Origin: JBQTIM01 sp052388135
GTDB taxonomy: Bacteria; Elusimicrobiota; Elusimicrobia; FEN-1173
NCBI GenBank assembly: GCA_052388135.1
Contig: JBQTIM010000189.1
Span: 1-7,812 of the forward strand
Direction of reading: 5' to 3'
DNA length: 7,812 nucleotides
The notes below the pieces were generated by a model. The model was not told the DNA's origin and ran no database searches. It was given only the letters and a program-made list of their open reading frames with translations. Each line of letters begins with the position of its first letter. The first letter of the stretch is position 1. A program made the translations under genes and the position numbers. Below are positions 1-5,230 of the stretch, piece after piece.

Positions 1-125
1 CCGGCCGCCTGGAGCGGGAATTGGCCCGCCATCACGAAGAGGCCGGCCCCACCGCCGGAGCGGTCGGCTTGCGGCAACTCCTTCAGGCGTTCCGCGCCGC
101 TCGCAACGGCCCGCCTCAACCATGA
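1..125 (+). CDS. C-terminal end of a membrane protein paralogous to the next gene (5' partial)
   Basis: An open frame enters from the left edge (first complete codon at base 3) and stops at TGA 123-125, leaving 40 residues. These residues are charged and helical, with no recognisable catalytic motif. They align without gaps to the C-terminus of the next gene: RLERELARHHEEAGPT here against RLGAELDRHAREAGFT there, then a shared LRxxL. I count 13 identities in 30 positions. This suggests that the truncated gene is a tandem paralogue of the 122-1831 gene, though only the tail is visible, so the membrane part is inferred. Its stop overlaps the next start as ATGA, the usual arrangement for coupled translation. 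The frame choice is well supported by the homology and the overlap; the function is unknown. Confidence 0.72.
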   Translation, partial: GRLERELARHHEEAGPTAGAVGLRQLLQAFRAARNGPPQP

Positions 126-1831
126 AAGCGGCTCTCCCGTTTTGGGAGCGCCGCCTTTTGCCGGGCGTCCTGTGGGCCGCCAGCGGCGCCCTGTTTTTCT
201 CCGCCCTGTCCGTTCCCCTTTACGACGCCGACCTCTGGTGGCACCTGGCCGCCGGCCGCGAGATGGTGGAGCGCGGGGTTTTCCTGCGCCACGACATTTT
301 TTCCCACACCCTCCTGGGCGCGCCTTGGACAAACGTCGAATGGCTCGGCCAGGTTCTTGTCTATGGTCTCGTCGACGCCGGCGGCGCGGAGGCCCTTTTT
401 TACGCGAAAATCTTTCTCAGCTTGGCCGCCGTGGCGGTTCTGGCCGCCCTGCTGCGCGCTTGCGGGGCCCGGGGCCCCGTGTGGCTGCTGGGGGTCTGGG
501 CGGGATTTCTCGTCCTGCGACCCCGCCTTTTTGAACGCCTGGAGCTGGCGACTCTGATCCTCCTGCCGGCGTTCTTTCTGGCGCTTTTGCGGGGGCGGAG
601 CGCCGGTCGGACCGAGCGCCGGGTCCTGGCGGGCTTGCTCGCCCTCTCGATGGCGCTGTGGTGCAACATCCACTTCGGCTTCGTTTATGGAGCGGGCCTT
701 GTGGTTTTGGTGTCCTTGGGCGCCCGTTGGGCCAAGGAGGACCGGTCTTACCTCCGGTTTTTGGACATCACGGCCGCGGCGGTGATCCTGTCCGCGTGGG
801 CGACGCCGCACGGGTGGAACGTCGTCCCCCTTTACGCGGAGGTGATGGAGCAACTGAAAAGCGCCGGGGGACTGATCGCCGAATGGCAAGAGGCGGACGT
901 TCGGGCGACGCCTTTTTTTTGGCTGCTCTTTCTCGCGTCCGGGAGCGGCTTGGCGGCGGGCCTTTTGAAGGACGACCGCGCGGCGCGGTTTTGGGCGCCC
1001 GCAATTTTCGCTTTCGCGGTCTGGGGCAGCCGCCATTACCGCAGCACCGTTCTCCTGGCCGCGCCGGGCCTTGCGTTCCTGGTGGAATTCCTCGCCCGCC
1101 GGTTTCCGGCGCCGTCGGCGGTCCGGCGGCGCGCAGGCTGGGCCGTCTGCGCCCTTCTCATTTCGATGCAAGCCGCCCCCCTGGCCCGGTCCTTTCCGGC
1201 GGAAAAAATCCTGCGGAGCCGCGCGCCGGACGGCGCCTGCCGATTTTTAGAAGCCCAAAACGTTCGGGGTAAAATGTTCAACTCCTACAGCTTCGGCGGG
1301 CATATCAGTTGGGCCCTTGGGCCCGAACGAAAAATTTTCATGGACGGCCGATACCTGTTCTATCCGCTGCTCCAGGAACAGCGGGACGTCCTGTCCGCCC
1401 GCGTTTCCGGCGATGAGGACGCACCCGCGCGCTTTTTCTTGAAATACGGCGTCGATCATTCCGTCGTGGATTACACGACCGTTAAAACGTTCCCGAGGGA
1501 AGGCGGCCCGGTCGAGATCTCCGCCGCCCGGTTGATGTTTCCCCCGGAGGATTGGGCTTTGGTGTATTGGGACGACGCCGCCATGGTCTTTTTAAAGCGC
1601 CTGCCTCGATGGGACGCTTTGATTCGGCAAAAGGAATACGAGACGGCCCTTCCCCATCGGCCGGAGGAAACTGAGCGCCTGCTGAAGATCGATCGCGCCG
1701 CAGCCCTTCGGCTCGGCGCGGAATTGGATCGCCACGCCAGGGAAGCCGGCTTTACGGTCACCGGGAGCCACCTCCGGCGGATGCTGGAACAGGCTGCACT
1801 CCCCGCCGGCAAAACTTTTCCCGGTGACTAA
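122..1831 (+). CDS. Polytopic membrane protein, GT-C-like, uncharacterised family
   Basis: This 569-residue protein has many hydrophobic segments up to about residue 350, then a soluble C-terminal domain. Near the end of the first membrane segment is DADLWWHLAAG (35-45), followed by DIFSHTLLGAPWTNVEWL (58-75). This D-x-DLWWHL and PW-x-x-EWL layout recurs in uncharacterised bacterial membrane proteins that resemble GT-C glycosyltransferases, where acidic residues in the first periplasmic loop are catalytic. Other landmarks are LWCNIHFGF (179-187) and HYRSTVLLAAPGLAF (305-319). The C-terminal domain has KMFNSYSFGGHISWALG (384-400) and KIFMDGRYLFY (404-414), a signature often seen after the membrane part of this group. 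Residues from about 515 form a charged helical tail shared with the upstream partial gene. ATG 122 is chosen because it overlaps the upstream stop as ATGA; no Shine-Dalgarno is visible. A sugar-transfer role is inferred from family resemblance; substrate is unknown. Confidence 0.85.
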   Translation: MKAALPFWERRLLPGVLWAASGALFFSALSVPLYDADLWWHLAAGREMVERGVFLRHDIFSHTLLGAPWTNVEWLGQVLVYGLVDAGGAEALFYAKIFLSLAAVAVLAALLRACGARGPVWLLGVWAGFLVLRPRLFERLELATLILLPAFFLALLRGRSAGRTERRVLAGLLALSMALWCNIHFGFVYGAGLVVLVSLGARWAKEDRSYLRFLDITAAAVILSAWATPHGWNVVPLYAEVMEQLKSAGGLIAEWQEADVRATPFFWLLFLASGSGLAAGLLKDDRAARFWAPAIFAFAVWGSRHYRSTVLLAAPGLAFLVEFLARRFPAPSAVRRRAGWAVCALLISMQAAPLARSFPAEKILRSRAPDGACRFLEAQNVRGKMFNSYSFGGHISWALGPERKIFMDGRYLFYPLLQEQRDVLSARVSGDEDAPARFFLKYGVDHSVVDYTTVKTFPREGGPVEISAARLMFPPEDWALVYWDDAAMVFLKRLPRWDALIRQKEYETALPHRPEETERLLKIDRAAALRLGAELDRHAREAGFTVTGSHLRRMLEQAALPAGKTFPGD

Positions 1832-3383
1832 AAGAAAGCATCTTGTTTCCGTCGTCGCGCCCGCCTTGGCGCTGGCCGCTTTCGTGGCGGCCGGAGCCGT
1901 CCTGCGCCTGCCCCAGACCACATACGGTTTGCCCTTCGCGCGTTTCGCCGACGGCGCCAAGACGGCGGACGTCGCCTGGCGGCTGGCTGACGATTGGCGA
2001 CACGGCCGGCCCTCCGTGGATCCAAAGACTTACCAATACCCAACGTTGTACATCAACGCTTTGGCCGTCCTCTGCGCCGCGGCCGGGCCGGCTCGCGACC
2101 CGGAGGAGTTGGGCCGCGCTTTGTCCGGGCTGTTCAGTCTTCTCATCGTGTTCCCGATTTTTTTCCTCGGCCGACGCCTCGGCGGAACGGCGGCGGGGAT
2201 CGCCGGGGTCTCTCTCGCCGCCTTCGGATACCTGTTCGTTTTCCAAGGCCGGCATCCCGCGCCCGATTCCCTGCAGGCCTTCTTGACGGCCGTCGGTTTT
2301 TATTTTCTTTTGCGGAAGCTTTATCCGGACCAGCGGGATTGGGCCCTTTCGGGTTTTTTCATAGGGTTGGCGGCCGGAACGAAATACACGGCGCTTATCT
2401 TCGCGCTGCCCGCCGCGGCCATGCGGCTGGGAAATTCAGGCGCGAAGATTTGGGACGGCGCCGCCCGCTGGAGCCTCGCCGCCGCGGCGGGGTTCCTGGC
2501 GGCGACTCCCTCTTTCCTTTTCCGCGCGCCGGAGTATTTGGAGCGGATGGCGCTTGAAGCGCGCATCCAACGCTCGGGCGCCGTGGGAGTTCCCTGGGGA
2601 ATTTTCGATTTTCTGTTTTCCAGCGACGTGCGGCCGCCTTTCGGGCCGTTCGCGGATTCCATCGCCGGAGCCATGGGCTATGCCTTTGCCGCGGCCGTCC
2701 TGGTTATTCCGCTCTGGACCGCCTTTTCCCGCGGCGCCGATCCGAGAATGCGTGCCTTGTCGGCCGCGTGCATTTTCAGTTATATCTATTTTGTCTTGGC
2801 CTCGCGGATTCACACCGTGCGATTTCTGCTGCCCTGGGCCGTTTTGGTGATCGTGCTTTTGACCGTTGAGCTTGCCCGAATCGCCAAAGCCGCCCCGCAC
2901 GGACTTGGAAAATGGTTGTCGGCCGCCGCGTTGACCGCCCTTTTGGCGCCCGGCGCTGTGAAGAGTGCGCGCTATGTAGCCATGATGAAAAATCCGGACA
3001 CTCGACATGAGGCCGGCCTCTGGATTTTGGCTCATGTGCCGCCGAACGAGAGAATGTTGGGCCTCATGCACGGGCCGGCCGTCCCCCTCGGGCGCCCTTT
3101 GGTGCAGTGGAAGTTCCCCGAGTATCGTTTTCAGTTGGGAACATTTCCTCCGCCCTCCGCGCGCAGACTCGAAGCCGAAAACATTCGCTGGGTCGTTTGG
3201 AACGATCACTACACGGCCCGATTCCGGACGTTCGAATCGCAAGGGGCGGAAGGGGATTACGCCCGCGCTTGGCGAGACTTCGAGGCCTATCTCCGAGAGA
3301 GCGGCGCCGCGCGCTCGCGCTTCAAGGCGCCAAGCCGGCCGCTGTCCCCCGAAATTGAAATCTTTGAGATCACGCGCGGTTAA
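1824..3383 (+). CDS. GT39/PMT_2-like membrane glycosyltransferase
   Basis: A 519-residue polytopic protein that resembles the PMT_2/GT39 (GT-C) family, which transfers sugars from polyprenyl-phosphate donors on the periplasmic side. Landmarks in order are: first membrane segment about 8-28; RLPQTTYGLPF (28-38) leading into the first loop; PKTYQYPTLYINALA (67-81), the usual position of the YPxL element; GRHPAPDSLQAF (142-153); GLAAGTKYTALIFALP (181-196), very typical of the family; TVRFLLPWAVLV (331-342); and a soluble end with HEAGLWILAHVPPNE (395-409) and IRWVVWNDHY. The canonical loop-1 Asp-Glu pair reads Asp-Gly here (D43-G44), so activity or chemistry may differ. The GTG start at 1824 overlaps the preceding stop TAA (1829-1831) by eight bases and has no clear Shine-Dalgarno, consistent with coupling. 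Fold assignment is strong; acceptor and donor are unknown. Confidence 0.85.
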   Translation: MTKRKHLVSVVAPALALAAFVAAGAVLRLPQTTYGLPFARFADGAKTADVAWRLADDWRHGRPSVDPKTYQYPTLYINALAVLCAAAGPARDPEELGRALSGLFSLLIVFPIFFLGRRLGGTAAGIAGVSLAAFGYLFVFQGRHPAPDSLQAFLTAVGFYFLLRKLYPDQRDWALSGFFIGLAAGTKYTALIFALPAAAMRLGNSGAKIWDGAARWSLAAAAGFLAATPSFLFRAPEYLERMALEARIQRSGAVGVPWGIFDFLFSSDVRPPFGPFADSIAGAMGYAFAAAVLVIPLWTAFSRGADPRMRALSAACIFSYIYFVLASRIHTVRFLLPWAVLVIVLLTVELARIAKAAPHGLGKWLSAAALTALLAPGAVKSARYVAMMKNPDTRHEAGLWILAHVPPNERMLGLMHGPAVPLGRPLVQWKFPEYRFQLGTFPPPSARRLEAENIRWVVWNDHYTARFRTFESQGAEGDYARAWRDFEAYLRESGAARSRFKAPSRPLSPEIEIFEITRG

Positions 3384-3398
3384 AGAGACGGCAAGAAT

Positions 3399-3422
3399 CT
3401 CCGGCGGAAGCCGTCGCCGGAG
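3399..3422. repeat. Perfect 8-bp inverted repeat (hairpin) between operon genes
   Basis: CTCCGGCG at 3399-3406 pairs perfectly with CGCCGGAG at 3415-3422 across an eight-base loop. It lies 16 bases after the stop of the glycosyltransferase gene, in the 107-base gap before the first methyltransferase. The downstream bases (CGTTGCTTTA) are not a proper T-tract, so an intrinsic terminator is weakly supported. An mRNA-stabilising or attenuating hairpin, or chance in GC-rich DNA, are alternatives. I see nothing else convincing in this gap. Confidence 0.5.
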
Positions 3423-3490
3423 CGTTGCTTTATCGGCCGCGCGACGCAACGGAGGGCGCCCGACGTGAGTGTGTTTTGGCGAAGCAACCG

Positions 3491-4294
3491 ATGACCGACA
3501 TTCAACCGAAGGGCCCGGCCGAATTCCGACGCGGCGGGAAACGCCCGGCGGCGACGGACGTGAACCTCGGTTATTACGGCCGCCTTTCCCTGGGCCGGTC
3601 GGATTATTGGCGGAAGATGCCGGCGCCCCTGTTCCGCCTGGAGACGTTTTTGGCGTTGCTCGATGAGCACCGGCCCGCCGGCCTCGTGGATTTGGGGTGC
3701 GGCAACGGGGAGATCCTAAGGGCCTTCCGCCGGCGAAACCCCGGCTTGGACTTGGCCGGCATGGATTTATCGGAAGCTCAAATCCGCCAGAATCAGAACC
3801 TTGACCCTTCGATACGCTGGCTGGCGGCGGATTTGGCCGCGCCGCGCGCGTTTCCGGATTCCTTCGCCGAGCGCTTCGATGCCGTCGTGGCGTCGGAAAT
3901 CGTGGAGCACGTCGAGGACCCGGCGGTCTTCCTCCGGAACGCCTTCGCTTTGGCCAAGCCGGGGACGGGCTTGCTGTGGCTGTCCACGCAGAGCGGCCCC
4001 CTGCGGGAAACGGAAAGCCGAGTGGGCCATCGCCGCCATTTCAGCGCGGCCGAAATGGAAACCCTTCTCTCCTCCTGCGGATGGGCTCCCCTGCGCGTGT
4101 GGAACGCGGGCTTTCCCTTCCACGATTTTTCCAAGTGGCTGGCCAACCTGAGCCCGGAGGCTTCCATGCGGCTGTTCGATGCCGGCGCCTACTCCTTTTT
4201 TCAGAACGCGGTTTGCCGGGTCCTGCGCCTGGCCTTCCGCCTCAATTCCCGCCGCCGAGGAAATCAGTTGTTCGCCGTGGCGAGGAGGGCTTAG
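3491..4294 (+). CDS. Class I SAM-dependent methyltransferase
   Basis: With the ATG at 3491 the protein has 267 residues. Motif I, the SAM-binding glycine loop, is LVDLGCGNGEIL (65-76). The acidic residue after strand 2 is in GMDLSEAQI (90-98), and D114 in LAADLA probably marks the adenine-side loop. The post-II strand is FDAVVASEIVEHVEDP (129-144), followed by the helix and LAKPGTGLLWLST (154-166). This is the order of a Methyltransf_11/23-type Rossmann fold. The N-terminal 50 residues (with LGYYGRLSLG) and the C-terminal 70 presumably set substrate choice, which I cannot name. The frame stays open upstream to TTG codons at 3425 and 3476; neither has a better ribosome site and the added residues look non-conserved, so ATG is preferred, with moderate certainty. 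It follows membrane glycosyltransferase genes and precedes another methyltransferase, so methylation of a glycan or lipid-linked sugar is plausible inference. Confidence 0.88.
   Translation: MTDIQPKGPAEFRRGGKRPAATDVNLGYYGRLSLGRSDYWRKMPAPLFRLETFLALLDEHRPAGLVDLGCGNGEILRAFRRRNPGLDLAGMDLSEAQIRQNQNLDPSIRWLAADLAAPRAFPDSFAERFDAVVASEIVEHVEDPAVFLRNAFALAKPGTGLLWLSTQSGPLRETESRVGHRRHFSAAEMETLLSSCGWAPLRVWNAGFPFHDFSKWLANLSPEASMRLFDAGAYSFFQNAVCRVLRLAFRLNSRRRGNQLFAVARRA
4282..4289 (+). promoter_or_regulatory. Strong Shine-Dalgarno for the second methyltransferase
   Basis: GAGGAGGG lies inside the last codons of the preceding methyltransferase, eight bases before ATG 4298. It fixes that start, and it is the only strong anti-16S match before a gene start in the window. 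Confidence 0.75.
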
Positions 4295-4297
4295 CGC

Positions 4298-5065
4298 ATG
4301 GCGCGAAAAATTGCGGCGAGGTTCGGAGCGGAGTGGGATATTTACCGGGAAATCATCCCCCTCCACCGGGAACAGTTTCTGGGCTGGATCCAGCCGGTCC
4401 CGCTGTCGTTTTTTCAAGGCAAGCGGTTCCTGGACGCGGGGTGCGGCATCGGGCGCAACAGCCTGTGGCCGCTCGAGGCGGGGGCCGCCTCCGGCTACGC
4501 TTTCGATTTCGACGAACGGACCGTGGCCGCGGCGGCGGACAACCTTCGCAGATTCCCCGAATGCCGGGTCGGGTTCGAGTCCATCTACGATTTGGACCGG
4601 CGGGGAGAGTTCGATGTCGTCATGTGCATCGGGGTCGTCCATCACCTGGAAGATCCCCGGCGGGCGGTGGAGAATCTCGTTCGCGCCCTGAAGCCCGGCG
4701 GCACGCTCATCCTTTGGGTCTATGCGCGCGAGGGCAACCGCCTCTATCTGGCGTTCGTGGACCCCTTCCGACGCTGGATCAGTTCGCGCCTCCCGCCGGC
4801 TTTGACCCGCTCCGTCAGCCGCCTTTTAACCGTCCTCTTAAAATTTTATCTTCTCTGGCCGTGGAAAGATCCATACTTAAATTCCCTTAAGAAACGTTCC
4901 TTCCGGCACATAGAGGCCATGGTCTTCGATCAGCTTTTGCCCACCATCGCCCGATACTGGACCCGGGACGAAGTTCTGTCTTTGGTGCGCGGCCTGCCGG
5001 TGCGCGTCAAGCATTTGACGCACACGCACGGCATGTCGTGGACGCTGGTGGCCGAGGCGGAATAG
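4298..5065 (+). CDS. Class I SAM-dependent methyltransferase, polysaccharide-locus type
   Basis: A 255-residue methyltransferase. Motif I is RFLDAGCGIGRNS (43-55); the ribose-binding acidic position is in YAFDFDERTV (67-76); FDVVMCIGVVHHLEDP (105-120) is motif II with the HH-x-x-DP ending common in Methyltransf_11; LVRALKPGGTLILWVY (127-142) is the KPGG strand of motif III. The C-terminal half has a long, partly hydrophobic helical insert (about 148-200), then FDQLLPTIARYWTRDEV (210-226). That resembles the FDxLxPxYxxxxTxxEV segment of methyltransferases found beside surface-polysaccharide genes. The start is three bases after the previous stop and has a strong ribosome site, so both methyltransferases are probably co-expressed. 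The two share the fold but little sequence outside the motifs, so they are unlikely to be a recent duplication. Substrate is unknown; a sugar or glycolipid is inferred from context. This is the last gene of the plus-strand operon. Confidence 0.9.
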   Translation: MARKIAARFGAEWDIYREIIPLHREQFLGWIQPVPLSFFQGKRFLDAGCGIGRNSLWPLEAGAASGYAFDFDERTVAAAADNLRRFPECRVGFESIYDLDRRGEFDVVMCIGVVHHLEDPRRAVENLVRALKPGGTLILWVYAREGNRLYLAFVDPFRRWISSRLPPALTRSVSRLLTVLLKFYLLWPWKDPYLNSLKKRSFRHIEAMVFDQLLPTIARYWTRDEVLSLVRGLPVRVKHLTHTHGMSWTLVAEAE

Positions 5066-5078
5066 CCCAACCCGGATT

Positions 5079-5123
5079 CCCCGGTCGGGCGCGAGGACCG
5101 AGACGGAAAAGACGGGGATTTTT
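5079..5123 (+). terminator. Possible intrinsic terminator of the plus-strand operon (left arm)
   Basis: CCCCG (5079-5083) can pair with CGGGG (5113-5117), followed by A and then TTTTT (5119-5123), starting 13 bases after the operon's last stop. The stem is only five pairs and the loop is long (29 bases), with an alternative small stem CGGTC/GACCG (5082-5086, 5096-5100). Support comes mainly from position and from the mirror-image structure in the other arm. Confidence 0.4.
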
Positions 5124-5179
5124 ACGAAAGAAAAAGGTGAGAGCGTAGCCCGGACTACGGTCGAACTTTTTTGTGAAGG

Positions 5180-5223
5180 AAAAAGCCCCGGATTTTACGT
5201 CGAACCCCGCGATCCAACCGGGG
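5180..5223 (-). terminator. Possible intrinsic terminator of the minus-strand gene (right arm)
   Basis: Read on the minus strand, CCCCGG (5223-5218) can pair with CCGGGG (5191-5186), followed by C and TTTTT (5184-5180). It starts eight bases after the minus-strand stop. The stem is six perfect pairs with a 26-base loop, so it is an unconventional terminator, but it is the counterpart of the structure in the left arm. Confidence 0.42.
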
Positions 5224-5230
5224 AATTCGG

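Larger units (their letters stand above)
5072..5230. repeat. Long imperfect inverted repeat filling the gap between convergent genes
   Basis: The 165 bases between the stop codons of two convergent genes (TAG 5063-5065 on plus, TAG 5233-5231 on minus) are almost entirely one imperfect palindrome. The centre is CGTAG-CCCGGA-CTACG (5144-5159). The left arm 5072-5148, read as reverse complement, aligns with the right arm 5155-5230. Shared blocks in order outward are CTACG, TTTTT, AAAAA, CCCCG, TTTT, CGTC, CGCG and ACCGGGGAAT-x-CGG. By hand the first 47 positions give 34 matches with no gap; the outermost 17 give 15; a small number of single-base gaps lie between. Overall identity is about 70%. 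No gene is seen in it. It could be a non-autonomous palindromic element (MITE- or BIME-like), or two inverted copies of one terminator-like unit. Other copies in the genome cannot be tested here. Confidence 0.75.

Noticed and set aside
116..1171. Long antisense open frame (351 codons) opposite the 569-residue membrane protein
   Set aside because: The Arg/Pro/Gln-rich low-complexity translation is typical of the shadow of a GC-rich gene; the plus frame has family motifs.
2436..3449. Antisense open frame of 337 codons opposite the GT39-like gene
   Set aside because: Its composition is that of a shadow frame, with no motif, and it covers a well-supported gene.
3425..3490. Upstream TTG starts (3425, 3476) for the first methyltransferase
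   Set aside because: Rare start codon, no ribosome site at useful spacing, and the added residues look unlike a conserved N-terminus; kept only as an alternative.
3976..4890. Plus-strand open frame of 304 codons spanning both methyltransferases
   Set aside because: It is out of frame with both genes, its translation is Pro/Arg/Gly-rich, and both real frames have complete SAM motifs.
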